64,000 bases of DNA from JANQFM01 sp035471925 (GTDB lineage: Bacteria > Acidobacteriota > UBA6911 > RPQK01 > DATIPO01), in NCBI GenBank assembly GCA_035471925.1, contig DATIPO010000147.1, positions 22,932 through 86,931 of the forward strand, in the 5' to 3' direction. The translations under genes were made by a program, and so were the position numbers. Shown here in pieces: positions 17,086-25,740 of this stretch. The notes below the pieces were generated by a model. The model saw only the letters and a program-made list of their open reading frames with translations. It made no database searches and was not told the DNA's origin. The first letter of the stretch is position 1. Every line of letters starts with the position of its first letter.

Positions 17086-17334
17086 ATGAATAGAAGTGAA
17101 TGTGGCGGAATCTGTGTCGCCTTCTTATGTGGAGCGGCCATCGGCGCTGCGACGGCGCTGCTGATGGCTCCCCAGTCGGGAGAGCGCACCCGGCGTCAGC
17201 TCAAGCGTCAAGCCGGTCAGTTTCATGATTATCTTGAAGACGTCCGCGAGGACTTTCAACACAGGGTCCATGACGTCAAGCAAGCCACCGAGGACGCGGT
17301 CAAGCAACTGGAACGACGGATTCGCCCCAACTGA
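17086..17334 (+). CDS. YtxH-domain protein
   Basis: 82 residues. A short N-terminus and one hydrophobic helix (ICVAFLCGAAIGAATALLMAPQSG, residues about 9-32) carry the typical YtxH pattern with the APQSGERTRR continuation. An amphipathic, charged helix (about 40-80) follows. YtxH proteins are small, often stress-linked membrane proteins without a defined activity. AGGAGG, 5 bases before the ATG, supports the start. Confidence 0.85.
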   Translation: MNRSECGGICVAFLCGAAIGAATALLMAPQSGERTRRQLKRQAGQFHDYLEDVREDFQHRVHDVKQATEDAVKQLERRIRPN

Positions 17335-17367
17335 TCCCGAACCACCGCTTCGCGGCAGCGTGTCCCG

Positions 17368-18891
17368 CTACTCAAAGTGAAAGCTGCATGGCTGCGAAGT
17401 GACCTGATCGTTGAGAACCCTGCCGGCCTTTCCTCTGTAACTGATGGTGAGGCCGGAAGGGTCGATTTCTGCCAAACCGTAGGCAAAGGCATCCAATTCA
17501 CGGCAGTTGGCGCCCACTCGGTTGAGGGCCGAGTTCACAGCCGCCAGCCCGGCGGTCCCCGCCACAGCCAGCACCGCTTCCTGAAAGGTGTGAGTGCCGG
17601 CGGGTCCGGCCACGAACTCGCGGGCGATGACTTGGTTGTCTGCGAAGACGTCGATGAAGACCTCGTTGTAGAGGCTGGCGTGCATGTCGGCACTCAGGAA
17701 GAAGACGTTCTCCAGCCCCTCGTCGCGGATGAAGTTGAGGAGTTCGGCCCGCTCCGCCGCGTAGCCCTCCCAACGGTCGAAGGGAAAGACGAAGAACTGC
17801 TGGATAGGTGCCTGATTGATAATGAACTTGTAGCGGGCATTGGAATCGAGTAGAGCCCGCTTGAGAGCCTGCTTTTGGCGGGCTCCCAGCAGCGTCCGGC
17901 CAGGATCGGTGATGGCTTCCAGACATCCGGCCGGAGGAAGGGCGGGCAGTCCGAACTCCAGGCGGACCCGGCGAGGCAGCGTGGGAGCCAAGTCGGGAAG
18001 TCCTGGCGCCAGCATGCAGGCGGGCTCGGCATCGGCACTGCGGCAGCTCCGGATGTCGATCAGTATCAGGTCGACCTCGCTCCCCCAATGGAAGACGCCG
18101 AAGATAGGATCACCGGCGCAACCCGGGTCGTCGAGAGCCCGCGACGGGCTGATCGGCATATACTCGGAGAAGGCTTGGCGTCCGATAGCGTAGCGTCCCG
18201 GCTCGACCGTTGCGCCATCGTAGTCGTTTTGGACTTCGTGGTCGTCCCAAGTGACGTAGCTGGAGGTGCGCCGGAAAGCCTTCCGCATAGGCCGAAGCTG
18301 ACGGCTGACCTTGTAGCTGCCGCGGTACTCCTCAAGCGTGTCAGCGGGCTTGGACCGCAAGGCGGAATCCTGATAAACCGTATCTCCCAGGAAGACCCAG
18401 AAGTCGAGATCTTCTTCCGCCATCGAATCGAAGAGTGCCAAATCGTAGCCGGCCTTGCCCTGCCCATCGAGCGTGCCGTCGGCATCGCCCGTCCAGGCAA
18501 ACCGCAGGGACACTTCGACATCGCTCTGGGGCGCGGTGCGAAAGGATCCCACGACGCTTTGTCCTGAGCCCCTGAGCGGACGCCAACGATAGACATAGCG
18601 GGTATCCGGGCTCAGCCCCGTCACCTCGACCTTGGCCGTGAAGTCGTTGGATCGGGTAGCCAGCGCCAGTGCGCTCCTGACCTCGTGGACGAAGTTCCTG
18701 TCGCCGCAGACATCCAGCAGCAGGGCCGCCTGGCGGTCGACGCGGGTCCACAGGACGGCGCTGTCCCGGCGGACGTCGCCGCTGGCCACCCCATGAGTGA
18801 AGACAACCTCCTGAGCCGCCGGCATTCCCACGGAAAGGCACACCAAGAAGATGAAACGGCCCCAAGCGGAAGCATCGTTGAGCATCGACAT
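17368..18891 (-). CDS. PhoD-like alkaline phosphatase / phosphodiesterase
   Basis: About 507 residues from ATG 18891 (a second ATG at 18885 is two codons later). A signal peptide (WGRFIFLVCLSVGMPAAQE) is followed by the beta-sandwich N-terminal domain (FTHGVASGDVRRDSAVLWTRV) and the metallophosphatase domain with FLGDTVYQDSALR, TWDDHEVQNDYDG and LSADMHASLYNE, which supply the metal ligands. The family cleaves phosphomonoesters and diesters outside the inner membrane using Fe/Ca centres. The frame is open up to 18960 but the extra residues precede the signal peptide. It follows the Trm112-like gene on the same strand. Confidence 0.92.
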   Translation of the reverse strand: MSMLNDASAWGRFIFLVCLSVGMPAAQEVVFTHGVASGDVRRDSAVLWTRVDRQAALLLDVCGDRNFVHEVRSALALATRSNDFTAKVEVTGLSPDTRYVYRWRPLRGSGQSVVGSFRTAPQSDVEVSLRFAWTGDADGTLDGQGKAGYDLALFDSMAEEDLDFWVFLGDTVYQDSALRSKPADTLEEYRGSYKVSRQLRPMRKAFRRTSSYVTWDDHEVQNDYDGATVEPGRYAIGRQAFSEYMPISPSRALDDPGCAGDPIFGVFHWGSEVDLILIDIRSCRSADAEPACMLAPGLPDLAPTLPRRVRLEFGLPALPPAGCLEAITDPGRTLLGARQKQALKRALLDSNARYKFIINQAPIQQFFVFPFDRWEGYAAERAELLNFIRDEGLENVFFLSADMHASLYNEVFIDVFADNQVIAREFVAGPAGTHTFQEAVLAVAGTAGLAAVNSALNRVGANCRELDAFAYGLAEIDPSGLTISYRGKAGRVLNDQVTSQPCSFHFE

Positions 18892-18986
18892 AGCCTTGGC
18901 CTTCCCGCAAGGCTTAGAGACCTGTTGAAAAAAGGGGAATCCATTTCCCCCGTTCACCATGCTGTGCCTCCCGGGAAGGGGCCCGG

Positions 18987-19271
18987 CTAGGTCCCAGGAG
19001 CCGAGTCCTCGGCTGGAGGAGAAACTGGAGGCGGAACCGGGAGATCTTCGATGGCAATGCCTCTCCAGCGTTTGCCCTCTTCGACCAGCATGATGGGAAT
19101 ACCGTCCCGGATGGGATACTTGTTGCCGCTGTCTTCACACACCAGCCAGCAGTCTTTGACCAGCTCCAGCCGTCCGGGATCGTCGCCCAGATCCTTGCGC
19201 TGTACCGCCTCGGGGCATCGCAGGATTTCCAACAATTCAGGATCAACCGTCGGCGCCTTGTCGTCACTCAT
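18987..19271 (-). CDS. Trm112-like (YcaR-type) small protein
   Basis: 94 residues. The core ELLEILRCPE...LVKDCWLVCEDSGNKYPIRDGIPIMLVEEG matches the Trm112/YcaR fold, a small zinc-ribbon-like protein that in other organisms supports methyltransferases. Of the usual metal-binding cysteines only RCPE and a C..C pair remain, so zinc binding is uncertain. The frame is open to 19439, but the fold begins after the ATG at 19271. GATAAT ends six bases before this ATG. Confidence 0.85.
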   Translation of the reverse strand: MSDDKAPTVDPELLEILRCPEAVQRKDLGDDPGRLELVKDCWLVCEDSGNKYPIRDGIPIMLVEEGKRWRGIAIEDLPVPPPVSPPAEDSAPGT

Positions 19272-19277
19272 GTCTTG

Positions 19278-19283
19278 ATTATC
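19278..19283 (-). promoter_or_regulatory. -10 element of the Trm112-like gene, leaderless type
   Basis: GATAAT on the minus strand ends six bases before the ATG at 19271. There is no Shine-Dalgarno sequence. Confidence 0.45.
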
Positions 19284-19384
19284 ACCCGCATCACTCACTC
19301 CATGCAATCCATCCCAGGGATGGGGTGAGGTTTTTGCCAACAGGGCCAGAGTCTCCTCTGCTCTCGGCGTCAAGAACTGCTTGC

Positions 19385-19390
19385 TATACT
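19385..19390 (+). promoter_or_regulatory. hemB -10 element, leaderless type
   Basis: TATACT ends six bases before the ATG at 19397; a second ATG follows immediately. No Shine-Dalgarno sequence is visible and the -35 region is poor. Confidence 0.5.
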
Positions 19391-19396
19391 CTTGGC

Positions 19397-20413
<1,017 letters not shown>

Positions 20414-20496
20414 CATGAAACTTTTCAACAGCTAAGGCATCTTATCTTTCCTTATGCATGCGCCCCTTGAGGACGAGGTGCGCAAGGAGAACGGTC

Positions 20497-21747
20497 ATGT
20501 TGCTGATGGATCCGGTGGCCGCCGCGCGGCGCTCGCGCAGCCGGCGCACCAAACGAAAGTTGCTGTTGAGTTACTTGCAGGCCTTCCATCAGGCCCGCGG
20601 ACGGGACGACCTGTTCCGTTCCCTGAGGGAATTCCTGATGGGCGAATTCGGCGCTGAACAAGTGCGCTTTTCCTCACTCCAGGTGGAGTCGGGAGAACTG
20701 CGTCCCCAGCCGGAGAGTGTCTCCTCGCCCGCAACGCTTTCGGCTTGGGCCCGCCGCTGCACCGAGACGGGCTCGGTGGTGTCTGATCAGGAAAGCGGAC
20801 AGGGCTGGATCCTGGCGGCTCCCCTGGAGCGCGACGGACGCATCATCGGGGCCGTGGAATTGGTGCGCGCCAAGCCCCGCTTCAGCCGCGACGAAGCCGA
20901 GTACCTGGAAGCCCTGGCCCCTCACATGGCCATCGCCCTCAACCACTTCCTGCTGGCCGAGGAATCGGCCCTGCGGGGCGAGGGAGAAGCCCGCCTGGAA
21001 GAAGAAGTGCGCATCGCCCGCGAGATTCAACTGCGCTTCCTGCCCCGCCAGATGCCGCGCATGGGCAACCTTGAAATCGGCGCCAAGAACATCGCCTCCC
21101 ACCTGGTGAGCGGCGATTACTACGACTTCATCCCCATCGTCGAGGGACAGTGGGGCATCGTCATCGGAGACGTCTCAGGCAAGGGCGTGTCGGCCGGACT
21201 CATCATGTCGGCTTTCCGAGCCGCGCTGCTGGCCGAGATCCGCAACAACTTCGCCATCGGGACCATCCTGGCCAAAGTCAACCAACTGCTGTGCGAAACC
21301 ACTTCGCCCAGCCGCTACGTGACTGCCTTCTACGGCGTCTACAACGAACGGGCGGGAGTGCTCACCTACTGCAACGCCGGGCACAATCCCGCTCTTCTCC
21401 TGCGCGCCGATGGAGGCGTAGAACCTCTGACCGCCGGGGGCACCGTGCTTGGACTTTTCGAGGATTCCGCCTACAACTACAGCCGCGTCGAGCTGCGTCC
21501 CGGCGACCTCTTGCTGCTCTATACCGACGGACTCTCAGAGAGCCGCCGCGACGGAGAAGAGCTGGGCTCCGAGGGTTTGATTGATCTGATGCGCCGCTGT
21601 GCCCATCTGCCGGCTCAGCAGATCGCCGACCGCCTGGCCCGGGAAGCGGTGCGCCTGGCCCCGAGAGGTCAACTGGAGGACGATGTCACCCTGGTGGTGG
21701 CCAAAGTTCCCGAGACCGGGCCATCCGGGACTGGGGTTTCCAATTGA
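20497..21747 (+). CDS. GAF-domain PP2C (SpoIIE/RsbU-type) phosphatase
   Basis: 416 residues from an ATG preceded by AAGGAG at 7 bases; an earlier ATG at 20458 has no such site. Residues about 30-165 form a GAF domain. A coiled linker (EEEVRIAREIQLRFLPRQMP) leads to the PP2C-type phosphatase with SGDYYDFIPI, IGDVSGKGVSAG, YCNAGHNPALLLR and LLLYTDGLSESR, the metal and active-site motifs. These proteins dephosphorylate anti-anti-sigma factors in partner-switching stress pathways; no anti-sigma gene is in the window. Its stop overlaps the start of the MOSC gene. Confidence 0.93.
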   Translation: MLLMDPVAAARRSRSRRTKRKLLLSYLQAFHQARGRDDLFRSLREFLMGEFGAEQVRFSSLQVESGELRPQPESVSSPATLSAWARRCTETGSVVSDQESGQGWILAAPLERDGRIIGAVELVRAKPRFSRDEAEYLEALAPHMAIALNHFLLAEESALRGEGEARLEEEVRIAREIQLRFLPRQMPRMGNLEIGAKNIASHLVSGDYYDFIPIVEGQWGIVIGDVSGKGVSAGLIMSAFRAALLAEIRNNFAIGTILAKVNQLLCETTSPSRYVTAFYGVYNERAGVLTYCNAGHNPALLLRADGGVEPLTAGGTVLGLFEDSAYNYSRVELRPGDLLLLYTDGLSESRRDGEELGSEGLIDLMRRCAHLPAQQIADRLAREAVRLAPRGQLEDDVTLVVAKVPETGPSGTGVSN

Positions 21748-22196
21748 CGGCCCCAGCTCATTCAGGACGCGTCGAACAGATCTGGATCAAGCGGGTTTCC
21801 CGCGGCCCCATGGACCCGGCCGGCGAAGCCCGCTTGGTGGCCGAGCGCGGACTCGAAGGCAACGCCAACCAAGGCGGCGCCCGCCAAGTCACCCTGCTTG
21901 AGAAGGAACGCTGGGAGGAGATCACCGCCGGTCTGGAATCTCAGATCGACCCCAGCCAACGCCGCGCCAATATCCTCCTCTCCGGCATTTCTCTGCGCGA
22001 GAGCCGGGGACGCATCCTGCGCCTGGGGGACTGCCGCCTTAAGATCCGCGGCGAAACCAAGCCCTGCAACCGGATGGACGAAGCCTTCCAGGGACTTCGG
22101 GAAGCCCTGTGGCCCGACTGGGGCGGCGGCGCCTACGCCGAAGTCCTCGACGACGGCCACATCCGGGTCGGCTCCCCCGCCGCCTGGACCGACTAG
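21744..22196 (+). CDS. MOSC-domain protein
   Basis: 150 residues starting with TTG, overlapping the phosphatase stop by four bases. The MOSC fold is recognised from the ERGLEGNANQGGARQVTLLE start block, SQRRANILLSG and the terminal GETKPCNRMDEAF, which holds the conserved cysteine used for molybdenum-cofactor-sulfur handling. Standalone MOSC proteins have poorly known substrates. The operon link to a stress phosphatase is suggestive only. Confidence 0.88.
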   Translation: MTAPAHSGRVEQIWIKRVSRGPMDPAGEARLVAERGLEGNANQGGARQVTLLEKERWEEITAGLESQIDPSQRRANILLSGISLRESRGRILRLGDCRLKIRGETKPCNRMDEAFQGLREALWPDWGGGAYAEVLDDGHIRVGSPAAWTD

Positions 22197-22348
22197 TGCT
22201 GCCGGCCGTAAGTTCCGAGCCAGGGCATTTCCCTTCCACGTCCACGCTCAACAATCTTGATGTTTGGGAAGAGCTGGCGACGCCGGTGATCGGGAGGGGG
22301 CGTCGAGCAGCGCAGTTCAAGACCCTGCTCAGTGGCTGTTCGAACGGG

Positions 22349-23266
22349 TTAGCGTTCCAGGTACTCTTTGAGACGGGAGTAGCCGGAGCGGCTGACGGGG
22401 ACTTTGCTGCCGTCGCTGAGGATGGCGATGCGGGAGTCCTTGGCGTAGAGTTCCAGTTTGGAAAGGCGGTCGAGATTGAGGATGTAGGAGCGGTGTACGC
22501 GTACGAAGCGCTCTGAGGGCAAGGTTTCCTCGTAATGGGCCATGCGCTGCTGCTTGAGGTGTCCGCGGCCCTCGGCCACGATGTTGACGTAGTCGTCCTG
22601 GGCCTCGATGTAGTCGATGCTGTCGACGGCAATGACGCTGATGTCGCCTCCGTCCTTGACCAGAATCCGTTCCAGAGGCTGAGGACGGGCTGCCGCCGCC
22701 AAGGCTTCCAGGTCGACGGCTTGGCCCCCTCCCGCGGAATCTTGGCCGGAGCCTCCCTTCCCCAGGCCGCCTCCCGCCGCGGATCCTGCGGCAGCGGAGT
22801 CACCCGCTGCTCCAGCATCGGACTTGTCGGCAGCGCCAGGGGCTCCTTGCCCTTCCTGAGCCGCGCCGGGTCCGCCCTGAGAAGCGGCTCGGCGTTCCAT
22901 GACCCGCTTCAGGGCCTGGCTGAGCCGGTCGGGATCGATGGGCTTGAGCAGGTAGTCGACAGCGTGGACTTCAAAGGCCTTGAGGGCATACTCGTCGTAA
23001 GCAGTGACGAAGATGACGGGGGGCGGATCATCGAGCAGTTCCAGCACCTCGAATCCGTCCAGCTTGGGCATCTGGATGTCGAGGAACACCAAGTCCGGCG
23101 CCGTCTCGCCAATGACCTTGACAGCCTCGAATCCGTTGGCGCAGCAAGCCGCCACTTCCACTTGTGGATGGTCTTCGAGTTCCGCCAAGAGGGCTTGACG
23201 GGCCAGTTTCTCGTCGTCGACGATCACGACTCGTAAGGCCTTCTTCTCCTGGTTTTTTGAACTCAT
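22349..23266 (-). CDS. LytTR-family response regulator
   Basis: 305 residues from ATG 23266, with AAGGGA 8 bases before it. Receiver domain 11-125 (D17/D18, phospho-acceptor D63 in VFLDIQMPK, lysine in LLKPI). A striking Gly/Ala/Ser/Gln linker covers about 129-183. The LytTR DNA-binding domain spans about 198-305 (IDYIEAQDDYVNIV, FVRVHRSYILNL, VPVSRSGYSRLKEYL). It is the last gene of the LiaI-LiaF-LytS-LytTR operon and surely the target of the LytS-type kinase 125 bases upstream. Confidence 0.95.
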   Translation of the reverse strand: MSSKNQEKKALRVVIVDDEKLARQALLAELEDHPQVEVAACCANGFEAVKVIGETAPDLVFLDIQMPKLDGFEVLELLDDPPPVIFVTAYDEYALKAFEVHAVDYLLKPIDPDRLSQALKRVMERRAASQGGPGAAQEGQGAPGAADKSDAGAAGDSAAAGSAAGGGLGKGGSGQDSAGGGQAVDLEALAAAARPQPLERILVKDGGDISVIAVDSIDYIEAQDDYVNIVAEGRGHLKQQRMAHYEETLPSERFVRVHRSYILNLDRLSKLELYAKDSRIAILSDGSKVPVSRSGYSRLKEYLER

Positions 23267-23391
23267 AGCACTGTCCCTTCGAACCAAGCCAACTGGCCTT
23301 CCAAGCTACCTGGCCCCTGCGCCCTGCTTGGCCGTTGGCCTGTCTCCGCCTCCATGCTCGATACAAAACCACGCAGCTGACCGCCGTGGCC

Positions 23392-24477
23392 TCACCAACG
23401 GCTTCTCACGGGTTCCTTTTGCGGGGCCACGACCGCATCTCCCGCAGGAAGCGTCATTTCAACCCGGAAGACTCCGTCGCGCCGACGAACCCTCAGGGAG
23501 GCCTTTTCGCCGGATGTCAATTGCAGGCGCTTCTCAACCGCCTTGAGTCCCAGTCCCGTGCCGCCGGGGCGTGTGGCTTCAGGATCGTAAGGATTTTCGA
23601 TGCACAGGTAAAGCCGCCCCTCATGCAGTTCGCCGACGACCGTCACGGTCCCTCCCTTGAGGAGTTGGGAAATGCCGTGCTTGACGGCGTTCTCCACCAG
23701 CGGCTGAAGGATGAGGGCGGGCACGGGGACGGCCAGGGCCCGGGAATCGATGCCCAGACTGAAGTCAAGATCAGGACGGCGGATCTTCTCGATGGAGAGG
23801 TACTCGCCGGTGAGTTCCACTTCGTCGCCCAGAGGAATGGTTTCCTCGGCTCCCCGCTTGAGGCTTTTGCGCAGGAATCCCGCCAGCAGCAGGCACATTC
23901 GCCGGGCCTTGGCCGGATCGGAGCGGGTCAAGGCGCTGACCGAGTTGAGGCTGTTGAAGAGAAAGTGAGGATTGATGCGGTACTTGAGGGCCTGCAGTTC
24001 AGCCTGCTGAGCCAACAGGCGCATTTCCAGGGCTTCCCGGTCGGACTGGCGAGACTTCTCCAGGGCACCGATCAAATAGGCAGCGGCGGTCACCAGGCCG
24101 AATAGAAAGACGCCCACGATGAACAAGGGCAACTGCTGGCCCCGGTAGAGGGCGGCTGTTCCTTGCAGTGGGGTAAGTTCATCGAGCAGCGAAGACCACA
24201 GGCGTCCGACGAAAATCCAGTAAGAGCTGGTGAGCAGGGCAGCGCCCGAGAAGGTGAGAAGCCAACGTAAAATGCGCCCCCCGTCCAGGGGATGGGTGCG
24301 GCTCAGATACCAAGCTGACAAGCAGGGAAAGGCGTAAACATAGGCCAGAGGCAGTCCCACGGCCAATGCCTGGAACCATCCCATGCCTCCAGCCGACAGC
24401 AACAGCACCTGCAATCCTGCTAAAGGCGTCCAGGCCAGAAGGTAGAGCCCTAATCCACGGTATTGCAAGATTTGCAT
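23392..24477 (-). CDS. LytS-type membrane histidine kinase
   Basis: 361 residues. Four membrane helices (residues about 8-140) lead to a coiled segment and the His_kinase domain with H171 in KYRINPHFLFNSLNSV, the hallmark of the LytS/YehU class. The ATPase domain has LQPLVENAVKHG and GGTGLGLKAVEKRL. It senses membrane or envelope conditions and phosphorylates the LytTR regulator next in the operon. It begins 22 bases after the LiaF-like gene and has no clear Shine-Dalgarno sequence, suggesting coupled translation. Confidence 0.94.
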   Translation of the reverse strand: MQILQYRGLGLYLLAWTPLAGLQVLLLSAGGMGWFQALAVGLPLAYVYAFPCLSAWYLSRTHPLDGGRILRWLLTFSGAALLTSSYWIFVGRLWSSLLDELTPLQGTAALYRGQQLPLFIVGVFLFGLVTAAAYLIGALEKSRQSDREALEMRLLAQQAELQALKYRINPHFLFNSLNSVSALTRSDPAKARRMCLLLAGFLRKSLKRGAEETIPLGDEVELTGEYLSIEKIRRPDLDFSLGIDSRALAVPVPALILQPLVENAVKHGISQLLKGGTVTVVGELHEGRLYLCIENPYDPEATRPGGTGLGLKAVEKRLQLTSGEKASLRVRRRDGVFRVEMTLPAGDAVVAPQKEPVRSRW

Positions 24478-24499
24478 GATGGAGACGGCCTTCTCGCTG

Positions 24500-25198
24500 T
24501 CAGTTCTTGATCTCGGCGCCGCCCATGATGACCGTGCCCCGCACGATCAGCCGCTGCTTGATTCCATCTTCGCGGGGCTGGCGGGTCTTGTCAGCGTATC
24601 CGCCCATGAAAGGCACCCCCTCCACAACCACGGTCCAGTCTTCGGGGACGCGGATGTTGATGCCTCCCCACATGACGAAGACGCTGACCACAGCTTCTTC
24701 GGCCATGATCTGAGCCTGGCGCAGGTCGAGTTCGATGCCCCCCATGAAGACGGTCAGTTCGCCGCCTTGAAAATCGCTGCTGGCGCTGGCCTTTTCAACA
24801 CCCCCCAAGACGGCCACGGATCTAACCCAATCTTCGGCATTGACGGAGGCGGGACGGTCATGGCGACGCTCCACAGCCTGCCAAATGAGAAGGCCGCCTG
24901 CAAAGACAAGGACCAGCGGCCACAATTCCCACAGGTCGAGACGCAGTATGAAGTACTCGTTGATGAGCAGGACGAAGCCCAGGACGGCCAGGACTAATCC
25001 GCCCAGCCGGCCCGGCATTTGGTCTGCCTGCAAAGCGAACAGGGTTCCCAGGACGACCAGCACCACGGGCCAGTAGCGCAGGTAGTCCAGAGCCAGGTCA
25101 TAGCCGAGATTGTCGAGGGTGAACATCACTCCGGCCAAGACCACGAAGAAGCCCAGCACGAGTTGAGGACTCAGGATGGATGCTTGACGGGCGTTCAT
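24500..25198 (-). CDS. LiaF-like membrane protein
   Basis: 232 residues from ATG 25198, which overlaps the stop of the preceding gene (ATGA). Four membrane helices (about 10-105, including LVLGFFVVLAGVMFTLDNLG and LVLAVLGFVLLINEYFIL) precede a C-terminal beta-helical LiaF domain with repeated GG-turns (VAVLGGVEKAS, TVFMGGIELDL, VMWGGINIRVP, VPFMGGYADK, TVIMGGAEIKN). In Bacillus LiaF inhibits the LiaRS two-component system; here it is followed by a LytS/LytTR pair instead. Confidence 0.9.
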   Translation of the reverse strand: MNARQASILSPQLVLGFFVVLAGVMFTLDNLGYDLALDYLRYWPVVLVVLGTLFALQADQMPGRLGGLVLAVLGFVLLINEYFILRLDLWELWPLVLVFAGGLLIWQAVERRHDRPASVNAEDWVRSVAVLGGVEKASASSDFQGGELTVFMGGIELDLRQAQIMAEEAVVSVFVMWGGINIRVPEDWTVVVEGVPFMGGYADKTRQPREDGIKQRLIVRGTVIMGGAEIKN

Positions 25199-25569
25199 GA
25201 GTTTGCTCCCAGTCGGCGATCGATCAAGAGGGACTGGATGATGATGAGCAGTCCGATGACGATCAGGATGAGCGGCCAGGAGTCTTCCCAACCCAAGTCG
25301 AAAAGGCGCAGCGAGGGAACCAGCAGCCAGGCGCCGATGCCGACCAGCCAGAGTCCGCCGCGGCGGTCATCGTCCTTTTGGGGCGAGATGAGTTTGGAGA
25401 GCCCCAGACCCACCAGCGCCAGCGGCCAGAATCTGAAGACGTCCTCGAACTCCCACAGATTGATGGTGTCGAAGAACAGGGCCAGTCCCAGGGCGATTAA
25501 GATCAGTCCCCCGATCAGGGGGCCCAGAGCCCTTCTCTGCGGGGAAACGTCGTTGCTTTCTAGGTTCAT
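25195..25569 (-). CDS. LiaI-like / DUF5668 small membrane protein
   Basis: 124 residues with about four hydrophobic helices in two similar halves: PLIGGLILIALGLALFFDTI then FWPLALVGLGLSKLI, and WLVGIGAWLLVPSLRLF then WPLILIVIGLLIIIQSLL. The pattern (FWPLxLVxxG) is that of DUF5668/LiaI membrane proteins. AAGGAGA before the ATG supports the start. It is the first gene of the LiaF-LytS-LytTR operon. Confidence 0.85.
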   Translation of the reverse strand: MNLESNDVSPQRRALGPLIGGLILIALGLALFFDTINLWEFEDVFRFWPLALVGLGLSKLISPQKDDDRRGGLWLVGIGAWLLVPSLRLFDLGWEDSWPLILIVIGLLIIIQSLLIDRRLGANS

Positions 25570-25740
25570 GTCGTTCTCCTTGTCCGGTCAGTCTCTACTT
25601 TACGACGCAGGACGGACAGGCAAAAGAGAACATCGGCGAGCGGCGGGCAAGCCTCGGTGAACGGCGAAGGGCGCTTCTCGGCCCGAAAGCCGCCTCAACT
25701 CGTCCGAGGGACAAGGTTTGTGAGCGGCACCCGGCCTTGC

